Source: Yoonia sp035117555
GTDB taxonomy: Bacteria > Pseudomonadota > Alphaproteobacteria > Rhodobacterales > Rhodobacteraceae
Length of the DNA stretch: 64,000 bases
Reading direction: 5' to 3'
Assembly: GCF_035117555.1 (NCBI RefSeq)
Contig: NZ_JAYKPK010000007.1
Location: 1-64,000, forward strand
A program made the position numbers and the translations under genes. Shown in pieces: positions 25,321-33,410 of the stretch. Position 1 is the stretch's first letter, and every line of letters starts with the position of its first letter. The notes below the pieces were generated by a model. That model saw only the letters and a program-made list of their open reading frames with translations, was not told the origin of the DNA and ran no database searches.

Positions 25321-26483
25321 TGCATTTCGCGATGAGTGACGAACAGCGGATGATCGTGGACACGACCCGCGCCTTTGTAGAGGCCGAGCTTTACCCGCAT
25401 GAGTCCTTGGTCGAACGCACCGGCCATCTGCCGATGGACCTGATCCGCGAGATTCAGGCCAAGGCGATAGCCGCAGGACTCTATGCCGCCAACATGCCCG
25501 AAGAGGTCGGCGGCGCCGGCCTCGATACGCTCTCTTGGCTGCTCTATGAACGCGAACTGGGGCGCGCCAATTACGCGCTGCACTGGACCTGCGTGGCGCG
25601 ACCCTCCAACATCTTGCTGGCGGGCACCGAAGCACAGCGGCAAAAATATCTCTATCCCTGCCTGCGTGGCGAAACCTGGGATTGTCTGGCGATGACCGAA
25701 CCCGGTGCCGGGTCTGACCTGCGCGGCATGCAGGCCAACGCACGACAGGATGGCGACGACTGGGTGCTGAACGGCACCAAACATTTCATCAGCCATGCCA
25801 ATATCGCGGGTTTCACCATCGCGTTCATGGCGACCGGGGAAGAGGACACGCCGCGCGGCAAGAAGAAAAAGATCACCGCCTTCTTCGTCGACAAAGGCAC
25901 GCCGGGGTTCACAATCCGCGATGGCTATCGCAATGTCAGCCACCGGGGATATTCCAATGCGGTGCTGGAATTCGATGATTGCCGGGTGCCCACCGAAAAT
26001 ATCCTCGGCGAGGTCCATAAAGGCTTCGAGGTCGCCAATGACTGGCTCGGTGCCACCCGCCTGCAAGTCGCGGCCACCTGCCTTGGCCGCGCCGACCGCG
26101 CCTTGCAACATGCGATCAGCTACGCCGCCGAACGCCGCCAGTTCGGCCAGCAGATCGGCAAGTTTCAGGGTGTCAGTTTCAAACTCGCCGATATGGCGAT
26201 GGAACTGAAAGCCGCAGAATTGCTGACATGGGAAGCTGGCTGGAAGCTCGATCAGGGCAATGTGACCGATGCCGACATGGCCATGGCAAAACTCAAAGCC
26301 AGCGAAGTGCTCGCCATGGTTGCCGATGAGGCGATCCAGATCCATGGCGGTATGGGGCTGATGGATGACCTGCCGCTGGAACGGATCTGGCGCGATGCGC
26401 GGGTCGAACGGATCTGGGAAGGCACCAGCGAAATCCAGCGCCATATCATCAGCCGCGCACTGCTGCGTCCGCATGGTGGCTAG
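25320..26483 (+). CDS. Acyl-CoA dehydrogenase, probable gamma-butyrobetainyl-CoA/crotonobetainyl-CoA type (CaiA-like)
   Basis: 387-residue FAD-dependent acyl-CoA dehydrogenase of normal length. LAMTEPGAGSDLRGM and HFISHANIAGF form the FAD/substrate loops, the C-terminal domain has ERRQFGQQIGKFQ and IQIHGGMGLMDDLPLERIWRDAR, and RIWEGTSEIQRHII carries the expected catalytic Glu. The ATG shares one base with the upstream TGA and AAGGA precedes it. Adjacent carnitine genes and a CaiD-like hydratase point to trimethylammonium acyl-CoA substrates; direction (oxidation versus reduction) cannot be read from sequence. Confidence 0.87.
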   Translation: MHFAMSDEQRMIVDTTRAFVEAELYPHESLVERTGHLPMDLIREIQAKAIAAGLYAANMPEEVGGAGLDTLSWLLYERELGRANYALHWTCVARPSNILLAGTEAQRQKYLYPCLRGETWDCLAMTEPGAGSDLRGMQANARQDGDDWVLNGTKHFISHANIAGFTIAFMATGEEDTPRGKKKKITAFFVDKGTPGFTIRDGYRNVSHRGYSNAVLEFDDCRVPTENILGEVHKGFEVANDWLGATRLQVAATCLGRADRALQHAISYAAERRQFGQQIGKFQGVSFKLADMAMELKAAELLTWEAGWKLDQGNVTDADMAMAKLKASEVLAMVADEAIQIHGGMGLMDDLPLERIWRDARVERIWEGTSEIQRHIISRALLRPHGG

Positions 26484-26494
26484 ACAGAAAGAAG

Positions 26495-26511
26495 GGGGCT
26501 GTCTGCCCCCT
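26495..26511 (+). terminator. GC hairpin after the acyl-CoA dehydrogenase gene
   Basis: GGGGGC and GCCCCC pair across a TGTCT loop, starting 11 bases after the stop codon; one further A-T pair extends the stem. No T run follows, so termination or 3' end protection is only likely. Confidence 0.45.
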
Positions 26512-26529
26512 CGGCGCTGGCGCGCCTCA

Positions 26530-26700
26530 CCCCCGAGGATATTTGGGAACAGATGAAACGAAATGTTAATCAATCGCTGTGATAAAGATCAAGCGGTACA
26601 GGGGGGGACCCCGATGACCGCAACAGGTGAAGTTTCCCTGTCTCGCTTACGCGGGACAGGGCGACGCGCCCTTTTCATCTGTTCAAAAATATCCTGGGGG
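26530..26700. repeat. Inverted pair of an intergenic repeat, CCCCCGAGGATATTT type
   Basis: The arm at 26530-26558 and the reverse complement of 26672-26700 agree at most positions (CCCCC-AGGATATTT--GAACAGATGAAA). About 113 bases lie between the arms with no gene. A perfect 8-bp hairpin (CCGGGGGC/GCCCCCGG, 26702-26720) follows the right arm. Related elements occur elsewhere in the window. The 264-base gap 26484-26747 is thus mostly repeat material. Confidence 0.7.
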
Positions 26701-26747
26701 TCCGGGGGCCAAGCCCCCGGCTGCTTGCGCCGCAGGCAGATGCGGCC

Positions 26748-28763
26748 ATGACCGACCTGTCGCGCCTTTTGCGACCGCATAGTATTGCCGTGCTGGGCTC
26801 TGGCTGGGCCAGCAATGTCATCACGCAATGCCAGCGGATGGGCTTTGACGGTCCGGTCTGGCCGGTGCATCCGACGCGCGATCAGATTGCAGGTGTCACC
26901 TGCTATCCGACTTTGGCCGATCTGCCGACCGCCCCCGACGCGACCTTCATCGGCGTCAACCGTCATGCCACGCTGGATGTGGTCTCCGATCTGGCCACGA
27001 TGGGCGCAGGCGGGGCGATCTGCTTTGCATCGGGCTGGTCGGAATCAGGCCAAACCTTTCTGCAGGACCAGTTGGTCGCAAATGCCGGACAGATGCCGAT
27101 CCTGGGGCCGAATTGCTATGGTGTGATCAATTACCTCGATGGCGCGCTGCTTTGGCCCGACCAGCACGGCGGGCGGCGGGTGGATCGCGGGGTGGCGCTG
27201 CTTAGCCAATCCTCCAATATCGTGATCAATATGACGATGCAGACGCGTGGCCTGCCGGTTGCCTATGTCGCCTGTCTGGGCAATGCCGCCCAGGTCAGCC
27301 TTGGGCAGCTGGCGCAGGCGATCCTGGCTGATGACCGCGTCACAGCATTGGGGCTCTATATCGAAGGTCTGGGTGATGCCCCTGCTTTCGCCGCCATCGC
27401 AGATGCGGCGCAGCAGGCGGGCAAGGGTATCGTGGCGATCAAATCGGGCAAGACCGCCGCCGCGCGCGATGCCGCAGCATCGCATACCGCCACACTTGCA
27501 GGCGGCGGTGCGGCATCATCGGCCTATCTGCGCCAGATCGGTGTGGCCGAGGTGAACACACCCGCCGAACTGATCGAAACGCTGAAAATCCTTCATGTCC
27601 ATGGCCCCGGTCTGGGGCGGCGGCTGTGTTCGCTGTCCTGTTCGGGTGGCGAGGCCGGGCTGGTCGCCGATCTGGCCGCACCTTTTGGCCTCGATTTTCC
27701 GACCCCCAGCACAGAACAGCGCGCCCGCCTGTCCGATATCCTTGGCCCGATTGTCACGATTGCCAATCCATTGGATTATCACACATTCATCTGGGGCGAC
27801 GGGCCGCGCACCACGGCTGTCTTTACCACCATGCTGGCTGGCTATGACGCGGGGATCTTTGTGATTGACCCGCCGCGCCCGGACCGCTGCGATCCGGCCA
27901 GCTTTGCGCCCGCACTGGACGCCATCGTCGCGGCAGGCAAAGCCACCGGCAAGCCCGCCTTTCCCGTCGCCTCCCTGCCCGAAAACTTTGACGAGGATCG
28001 CGCGATTGCCTTGATCGATCAGGGGATCGCGCCTCTGATGGGGCTGGACACCGCGCTGGCCGCGATCCGCGCGGCGCAGGTGACGCCGGGGCGCGCGGAT
28101 TGGCGGCCATGGCCCGTGGTCCCGCGCCAGCGCCCGCTGACATTGCTGCCTGAAAGCGATGCCAAGGCATTGCTGAACACGGCAGGCATCGCCACGCCGC
28201 GCGGCATCAGCGCCGTGACGCTCGTGCATCTGGCACAACATGCCAGCAATCTGACCCCGCCCTTGGTGCTCAAAGGGCTTGGTTTTGCCCATAAGACCGA
28301 GGCAGGTGCCGTCCGGCTGCACCTGCCGTCACTTGACGGGCAGGCAGATATCCCCGGTGCGACGGGCTATCTGGCTGAAGAAATGATCACCGATGCGCTG
28401 GCCGAAATGTTGATCGGCGCGCGCCGCGATCCGGTTTACGGGGCGACGCTGACACTTGGCTTTGGCGGGGTCACCGCGGAATTGCTGGCCGATACGGTGA
28501 CATTGGTCCTGCCGGTGACGGCCGATGATATCCGCGACGGATTGCGGTGCCTAAGACTATGGCCGCTGCTGGATGGCTATCGCGGCAGGCCGCTGGCCGA
28601 TGTGGATGCTGTCATCGCCACGGCACTGGCGTTGCAGAATATGCTGCGTGATGACAGGCTGTTGCACGAAATAGAAATCAACCCGCTGATGGTCCGCGCA
28701 AAAGGGGCCATCGCGGTCGATGCCGTGATCTGGAAGGAGAACGACGATGCAGATGCTGAGTGA
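26748..28763 (+). CDS. ADP-forming acyl-CoA ligase (acetate--CoA ligase family), fused alpha-beta
   Basis: 671-residue NDP-forming acyl-CoA synthetase with both subunits in one chain. Residues 1-130 are the CoA-binding domain (LRPHSIAVLGSGWASN). The ligase-CoA domains follow, with the phospho-histidine candidate in SHTATLAGGGAAS near residue 247. The C-terminal third is the ATP-grasp domain (LLPESDAKALLNTAGIATPRG; LVLKGLGFAHKTEAGAV). It overlaps the CaiD-like gene by 17 bases. Carnitine systems usually use an AMP-forming ligase (CaiC) or a CoA transferase (CaiB), so an ADP-forming ligase here is notable. Substrate inferred from context: gamma-butyrobetaine, crotonobetaine or carnitine. Confidence 0.85.
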   Translation: MTDLSRLLRPHSIAVLGSGWASNVITQCQRMGFDGPVWPVHPTRDQIAGVTCYPTLADLPTAPDATFIGVNRHATLDVVSDLATMGAGGAICFASGWSESGQTFLQDQLVANAGQMPILGPNCYGVINYLDGALLWPDQHGGRRVDRGVALLSQSSNIVINMTMQTRGLPVAYVACLGNAAQVSLGQLAQAILADDRVTALGLYIEGLGDAPAFAAIADAAQQAGKGIVAIKSGKTAAARDAAASHTATLAGGGAASSAYLRQIGVAEVNTPAELIETLKILHVHGPGLGRRLCSLSCSGGEAGLVADLAAPFGLDFPTPSTEQRARLSDILGPIVTIANPLDYHTFIWGDGPRTTAVFTTMLAGYDAGIFVIDPPRPDRCDPASFAPALDAIVAAGKATGKPAFPVASLPENFDEDRAIALIDQGIAPLMGLDTALAAIRAAQVTPGRADWRPWPVVPRQRPLTLLPESDAKALLNTAGIATPRGISAVTLVHLAQHASNLTPPLVLKGLGFAHKTEAGAVRLHLPSLDGQADIPGATGYLAEEMITDALAEMLIGARRDPVYGATLTLGFGGVTAELLADTVTLVLPVTADDIRDGLRCLRLWPLLDGYRGRPLADVDAVIATALALQNMLRDDRLLHEIEINPLMVRAKGAIAVDAVIWKENDDADAE

Positions 28764-29541
28764 AGGCCCGATCCGCACGCGGCGCGATGGTGCCGTGCTG
28801 GAGGTCACGCTGGACCGGCCCAAGGCCAATGCGATTGATCTGGCCACCAGCCGGATCATGGGCGCGGTGTTCCGCGATTTCCGCGATGATGACAGCCTGC
28901 GGGTCGCGATCCTGCGCGCGGAAGGTGACAAGTTCTTTTGCCCCGGCTGGGATCTGAAAGCCGCAGCAGGTGGCGATGCCGTTGATGCCGATTACGGTGT
29001 CGGCGGCTTTGGCGGCTTGCAGGAATTGCCACAGATGAACAAGCCGGTGATCGCGGCTGTGAACGGCATCTGCTGTGGCGGCGGGCTGGAACTGGCGCTT
29101 AGCTGTGATCTGATCCTCGCCTCTGACAACGCCAGCTTTGCGCTGCCCGAAATCCGGTCCGGCACAGTGGCCGACGCCGCATCGATCAAATTGCCCAAAC
29201 GCATCCCCTATCACGTCGCGATGGACCTGCTGCTGACCGGGCGCTGGTTCGACGCGGAAGAGGCGCTGCGCTGGGGTCTTTTGCGCGAGATCACGACGCC
29301 CGCTGATCTGCTGCCCAAGGCATGGAACCTGGCGCGATTGCTGGAAAGCGGCCCCCCGCTGGTCTATGCCGCCATCAAGGAAATCGTCCGCGAGGCCGAG
29401 GATATGCGGTTTCAGGATGCGCTCAACCGGATCACGAAACGGCAGTTTGCCAGTGTCGATGTGCTTTATGCCAGCGATGATCAACTGGAAGGCGCGCGCG
29501 CCTTTGCCGAGAAACGTGATCCGGTCTGGAAAGGCCGCTAA
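28747..29541 (+). CDS. caiD: Carnitinyl-CoA dehydratase / enoyl-CoA hydratase (CaiD-like)
   Basis: 264-residue crotonase-fold enzyme. It resembles CaiD along its length: LDRPKANAIDLATS, FFCPGWDLKAAA, NKPVIAAVNG, the oxyanion segment CCGGGLELALSCDL, DNASFALPEIRSG and the shared C terminus AEKRDPVWKGR. CaiD interconverts L-carnitinyl-CoA and crotonobetainyl-CoA. In CaiD the ALPE segment is followed by G-V-P-D; here TVADAAS replaces it, so active-site detail may differ. ATG with AAGGAG 6 bases upstream, overlapping the ligase gene. Confidence 0.87.
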   Translation: MQMLSEGPIRTRRDGAVLEVTLDRPKANAIDLATSRIMGAVFRDFRDDDSLRVAILRAEGDKFFCPGWDLKAAAGGDAVDADYGVGGFGGLQELPQMNKPVIAAVNGICCGGGLELALSCDLILASDNASFALPEIRSGTVADAASIKLPKRIPYHVAMDLLLTGRWFDAEEALRWGLLREITTPADLLPKAWNLARLLESGPPLVYAAIKEIVREAEDMRFQDALNRITKRQFASVDVLYASDDQLEGARAFAEKRDPVWKGR

Positions 29542-29611
29542 AGCCGATTGACCCTGCCCCGTTCCAGAATATCTGAATTTGGCGTAATATATTGATTACA
29601 CATGAAATATC

Positions 29612-29637
29612 GCGAAGTTGCCAATTGGCAATTTCGC
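29612..29637. repeat. 26-bp palindrome with core TTGCCAATTGGCAA, copy 2
   Basis: The 14-bp core (29618-29631) is identical to 15145-15158. Here it is extended by GCGAA/TTCGC arms with one G-T wobble, giving a 26-bp inverted repeat. Located in the convergent gap between the CaiD-like and Pit genes. It could act as a bidirectional terminator or a protein-binding site. Confidence 0.6.
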
Positions 29638-29679
29638 CGTTTTCCGCTGCTGCGCGGCGCGACTATCACGCGATAGAAT

Positions 29680-31200
29680 CTACACTGTCAGGCCGTTCAG
29701 CACCACAAAGACCAGCGCCGAGATCAGCGCGGTAGCGGGCACTGTCACTACCCAGGCTGCGATGATCGTCATGAAATGCGACCGGCGCACCAGCTTGCGC
29801 CGCCGCCGTTCCTCGGGCGCGATGCGGATTGCGGGTGCGCGGGCGGTCTTGCTGTTGCGCAGGCGGCGTTCGGCGTCCCATTCACGAAAGAACCCGACAC
29901 CGAAAACAGCACCGACAGCGATATGCGTCGATGATACCGGCAGGCCCAGCCAGCTGGCGATGATCACCGTGATCGCCGCCGACAATGCCACGCAATAGGC
30001 GCGCATCGGGTTGAGTTTGGTGATCTGCGACCCGACCATCCGGATCAGTTTCGGGCCGAACAGAAACAGGCCAAAGGAAATGCCGAAGGCCCCGACGATC
30101 ATCACCCAAAGCGGGATCGCGACCTGCGGCGTAACCGTGCCAGACTGCGCCGCATGCACGATGGCCGCCAGCGGGCCGACCGCATTGGCGACATCATTGG
30201 CCCCATGCGCGAAACTCAGCAAAGCGGCAGAGATCACCAGCGGCACGCTGAACAGCACCTTGAGCGATTTGTTGCGGTTTTCCAGACCTTCAGACTGGCG
30301 CTTGATCAGTGGGATCGTCACGATCCACGCGATCACCCCCAGCAGCATTCCGACTGTCGCAGCGGATTGCAGACCGATGGTGACAACCCGGCTCAACCCT
30401 TTCATCGCCAGATAGGTCGCGAAGGCCCCGACCATGATCCCCACAAGGATCGGCACCCAGCGCCGGGCGGCCTGAATCTTGTCATCCTGATAGATGATCC
30501 GCGATTTGATCAGGGCAAGGAACAGCGCCGCGATCAGACCACCCATCACCGGCGAAATGACCCATGACGCCGCGATCGCGCTCATCGTCGTCCAGTTGAC
30601 GGCGGCAAAACCAGCCGCCGCAATGCCAGCCCCCATCACCCCGCCGACGACCGAATGGGTGGTCGACACAGGTGCCCCGATCCATGTGGCAAGATTGATC
30701 CACAGGGCCGCCGATATCAGCGCCGCCATCATCGCCCAGATAAAGACCTGCGCATCAGCTACCGTCGCAGGGTCGATGATCCCGCTGGAAATGGTCGACA
30801 CGACATCGCCGCCCGCGAGCAACGCGCCAAGCGTTTCAAAGATCGCCGCAATCGCAATCGCACCGCCCAGGGTCAGCGCATTGGCCCCGACCGCAGGCCC
30901 CATATTATTGGCCACGTCATTGGCACCGATGTTCAGCGCCATATAGCCGCCAAAGACCGCCGCCGCGATCACGACAAAGCTCATCGGGGAGGAGCCAAAG
31001 AAAACCGCAGCGGCAAACCCGGTGACCACCAGGAAGGCAAGCGCGATCCCCGGGGCGACCATCGGCCGGGCGACATATTGCGTGGCGGTTTCCAGATGCG
31101 AAAATCGCTGCAAATCCCGGTCAAGGGTTTCCAGATGGCTTGCTTTGTTTTGCGGTTCGCTCACAGCTTTCGGCCCCGTTGGTTCAACAGGTCGCGGCAT
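29680..31200 (-). CDS. Inorganic phosphate transporter, Pit family
   Basis: 506-residue Pit/PiT permease importing phosphate with cations across the inner membrane. Two copies of the family signature are visible: GANDVANNMGPAVGANAL near residue 95 and GANDVANAVGPLAAI in the second half, each followed later by a PVSTTH/PVSSTH loop. About eleven hydrophobic segments. ATG at 31200 chosen; a TTG at 31224 or a GTG about 18 codons downstream are alternatives, since no strong ribosome site distinguishes them. The hydrophilic N-terminal 40 residues and a basic loop near residues 440-470 are extensions. No regulatory PhoU-like gene is adjacent. Confidence 0.93.
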   Translation of the reverse strand: MPRPVEPTGPKAVSEPQNKASHLETLDRDLQRFSHLETATQYVARPMVAPGIALAFLVVTGFAAAVFFGSSPMSFVVIAAAVFGGYMALNIGANDVANNMGPAVGANALTLGGAIAIAAIFETLGALLAGGDVVSTISSGIIDPATVADAQVFIWAMMAALISAALWINLATWIGAPVSTTHSVVGGVMGAGIAAAGFAAVNWTTMSAIAASWVISPVMGGLIAALFLALIKSRIIYQDDKIQAARRWVPILVGIMVGAFATYLAMKGLSRVVTIGLQSAATVGMLLGVIAWIVTIPLIKRQSEGLENRNKSLKVLFSVPLVISAALLSFAHGANDVANAVGPLAAIVHAAQSGTVTPQVAIPLWVMIVGAFGISFGLFLFGPKLIRMVGSQITKLNPMRAYCVALSAAITVIIASWLGLPVSSTHIAVGAVFGVGFFREWDAERRLRNSKTARAPAIRIAPEERRRRKLVRRSHFMTIIAAWVVTVPATALISALVFVVLNGLTV

Positions 31201-31255
31201 AGGGAAGGCTGACCGGAGGGGCAACCAATTACGTCACAAAACTGATACAATATTG

Positions 31256-31714
31256 TTACATATCCCGCAGGATCTGCTGCAATTCCGGCTCTTGCACCAT
31301 ATTCGCCGCGACCGCCGGGCTGACCCATCTGCGGTCACGTTCATCGACTTCGGGATATTTGGCCGAGAGTTTGCTGACTTCCACGGCAAAGACCAATGTT
31401 TCCACCTGCACCGGCAGGCCGCTGGACAGCTCTTTTTCGTAACAGAAAATACCGACAGCCTCACCCGTGATATTGCCTGCGCGCACGCCTGCTTCTTCCC
31501 AGGCTTCCTGAAGTGCTGCACCGGGTGCATCCTTGCCATCGATGGGCCAGCCTTTTGGGATGATCCAGCGGCCTGTGCCGCGCGATGTGATCAGCAGCAC
31601 CTGTTTACCGCCATCTTTGACGCGGTAGCACAGCGCAGCAACCTGAAGCCTGCGGGGTCGGATAAATAAGGGGCGGACCAAATCGGTCCATGCCCGAAGC
31701 ATGCCTGTTGTCAT
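31256..31714 (-). CDS. NUDIX hydrolase
   Basis: 152-residue NUDIX-fold hydrolase, cleaving a nucleoside diphosphate linked to another group or an inositol/poly-phosphate. The sequence GRWIIPKGWPIDGKDAPGAA then LQEAWEEAGV is the NUDIX box, in the PKGWPIDGK form also seen in diphosphoinositol polyphosphate phosphohydrolase-like members. ATG at 31714. It diverges from a Hen1-type methyltransferase gene; a shared role in RNA ends is possible but unproven. Natural substrate cannot be predicted. Confidence 0.9.
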   Translation of the reverse strand: MTTGMLRAWTDLVRPLFIRPRRLQVAALCYRVKDGGKQVLLITSRGTGRWIIPKGWPIDGKDAPGAALQEAWEEAGVRAGNITGEAVGIFCYEKELSSGLPVQVETLVFAVEVSKLSAKYPEVDERDRRWVSPAVAANMVQEPELQQILRDM

Positions 31715-31781
31715 AAAATAATGTCCGTCCCTGTCCGGGTTTCTTGTTAATAACGTAAGTTATATAGGCTTTGTCTCGTAT

Positions 31782-31872
31782 TTGCAAAATGCAACAGCAT
31801 TGCGTGTCGTTTACAACCTCGCTTCGCCAGTATCGTTCCCTCCGGGTGGCAGAACGATTGCATTTTACGCAA
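31782..31872. promoter_or_regulatory. Two TTGCA-type inverted repeats between divergent NUDIX and Hen1 genes
   Basis: TTGCAAAATGCAA (31782-31794) is a perfect 5-bp inverted repeat with a 3-base spacer. TTGCATTTTACGCAA (31858-31872) is a similar imperfect one, ending 21 bases before the Hen1 start. Paired, alike sites in a divergent promoter region suggest an operator; the cognate regulator is unknown. Confidence 0.4.
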
Positions 31873-31893
31873 AGCGCCGCGATAGGGGGCAGA

Positions 31894-32490
31894 ATGACCA
31901 GCTATCTGCATGAAGACCGTCTGCAAGCCGTGCTCGCCGCGATCCGCGCCAGCGGAGCGGCGCGGGTGTTGGATCTGGGCTGTGGCGATGGCGATCTGTT
32001 CGTGCGTCTGGCGGTAATGCCGGAGCTGACGGAACTGGTGGGGCTGGATATCTGCACCGCCTCGCTTGACCGGCTGCGGGCAAAGCTGCTGCGGCTGGAT
32101 GTGCAGGCCGGCAAGATCGATGTGCGCCATGCCTCGATGACAGACCCCGCGCGCGATCTGGCCGGCTATGATTGCGCGGTGTTGCTGGAAACCATCGAAC
32201 ATATCGATCCCGGCGATCTGTCGCGGCTGGAACGGGCGCTGTTTACGATATTGCGCGCGCAGACCATCATCATCACCACGCCCAATGCGGAATTCAACCC
32301 TTTGCTGGGTGTCCCCGGCCACCGGATGCGCCACCCCGATCACCGTTTTGAATGGGACCGCGCGCGGTTCCGCCAATGGTGCGGGCGCGCGGCCAAGGCG
32401 GCGGGCTATACCGCCGCCTTTCATGATATCGCAGGCGCGCATCCTGTGCTGGGCGGGGCCAGTCAGATGGCGGTGTTTACCCGCGCTTAA
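31894..32490 (+). CDS. Hen1-type RNA 3'-terminal ribose 2'-O-methyltransferase, stand-alone
   Basis: 198-residue SAM methyltransferase resembling the catalytic domain of bacterial Hen1. SAM motif VLDLGCGDGDL at residues 25-35 and ICTASLDRLRAKLLRLD. The metal-binding signature is E99-x-x-E102-H103 (ETIEH) plus H150 in HPDHRFEW, spaced as in Hen1. IIITTPNAEFN and the terminal GASQMAVF are also Hen1 hallmarks. Bacterial Hen1 normally has an added N-terminal domain and is encoded with the RNA-repair ligase/kinase Pnkp; neither is here. ATG at 31894 with AGGGGG upstream; an open frame from 31771 has no ribosome site. Most likely methylates RNA 3' ends; a general small-molecule methyltransferase is the alternative. 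Confidence 0.78.
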   Translation: MTSYLHEDRLQAVLAAIRASGAARVLDLGCGDGDLFVRLAVMPELTELVGLDICTASLDRLRAKLLRLDVQAGKIDVRHASMTDPARDLAGYDCAVLLETIEHIDPGDLSRLERALFTILRAQTIIITTPNAEFNPLLGVPGHRMRHPDHRFEWDRARFRQWCGRAAKAAGYTAAFHDIAGAHPVLGGASQMAVFTRA

Positions 32491-33332
32491 GCCAAAGCGG
32501 CGCGCACAGCCTCTGACAATGGCGTTGTCGGGCGGCCCAGAAGCTTGCTGAGCGTGCCGGACTTATCCGCCAGCCAGCCCTCATGCGCCTTCAGATCCAC
32601 ATCGACCAGCGTCGCGGCGAAACCTTCAGGCAGGCCGAAGCTTTCCAGAATGCCCTGATACACATCGCCCGGCAGGTTGTTATAGGGGATCTCCTTGCCG
32701 GTCTGGCGCGACACTTCAGCGGCGATATCGGCCAAGGTGATCACCTCGTCCCCGCCCAATTCATAAACCTGCCCGGCATGGCCGTCACCTGCTGCTACGA
32801 CAGCCAAAGCCTGCGCATAATCTGCACGGGTTGCGGGGGTGAAGGGTGCATCCCCTGCGGCACCGATCAAGGCCCCGGCAGAGATTGCCCCGGCCAGATT
32901 GCCGGTCCAGTTTTCGCTGTACCAGCCATTGCGCAGGATCGTGGCTTTCAGCCCTGCCTCATTGATCGCCTCTTCCGTCGCCTTGTGATCGGCAGCGATC
33001 AGCATGGGCGAGGCATCGGCCTGCTGGATCGACGTATAGACGATCCGCCCGACCCCAGCCGCCTTGGCCGCGTCGATCACATTGCGGTGCTGGCCCACAC
33101 GGTCATTGAAATCATTGGACGAGATCAGCGCCAGCACAGTGACGCCTTGCAGCGCCTCTGCCATTTTATCAGGCGCGTAATAGTCAAAGGCGCGGGCAGC
33201 GATACCCAGATCAGCCGCTTTGCCCGGATCACGCGCAAGGGCGATGATGTGCGCAGGATCGGTCAGGGTTTTGAGATGCGTGATGGCCAGACGGCCCAAT
33301 TGGCCGGTGGCACCTGTGATGGCGATACTCAT
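32487..33332 (-). CDS. NmrA-like NAD(P)H-binding reductase (QorB-like)
   Basis: 281-residue atypical SDR close to quinone oxidoreductase 2. ITGATGQLGRLAI is the nucleotide-binding motif, LALISSNDFNDRVGQHRNVIDAAKAAGV and RIVYTSIQQAD follow, and LRNGWYSENWTGNL is typical of QorB-like proteins. No classical YxxxK is visible, as expected for NmrA-type members. Divergent from an HxlR regulator with 78 bases between starts, a common arrangement for electrophile- or quinone-responsive pairs. The 3' end overlaps the Hen1 gene by 4 bases, tail to tail. Confidence 0.9.
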   Translation of the reverse strand: MSIAITGATGQLGRLAITHLKTLTDPAHIIALARDPGKAADLGIAARAFDYYAPDKMAEALQGVTVLALISSNDFNDRVGQHRNVIDAAKAAGVGRIVYTSIQQADASPMLIAADHKATEEAINEAGLKATILRNGWYSENWTGNLAGAISAGALIGAAGDAPFTPATRADYAQALAVVAAGDGHAGQVYELGGDEVITLADIAAEVSRQTGKEIPYNNLPGDVYQGILESFGLPEGFAATLVDVDLKAHEGWLADKSGTLSKLLGRPTTPLSEAVRAALA

Positions 33333-33410
33333 GGAAAGCTCCGTTCATTGATTGACGCCACACAGATAAATGCATACGCACGAAAAGGAAGTACCCACAT
33401 ATTTGTAAGT

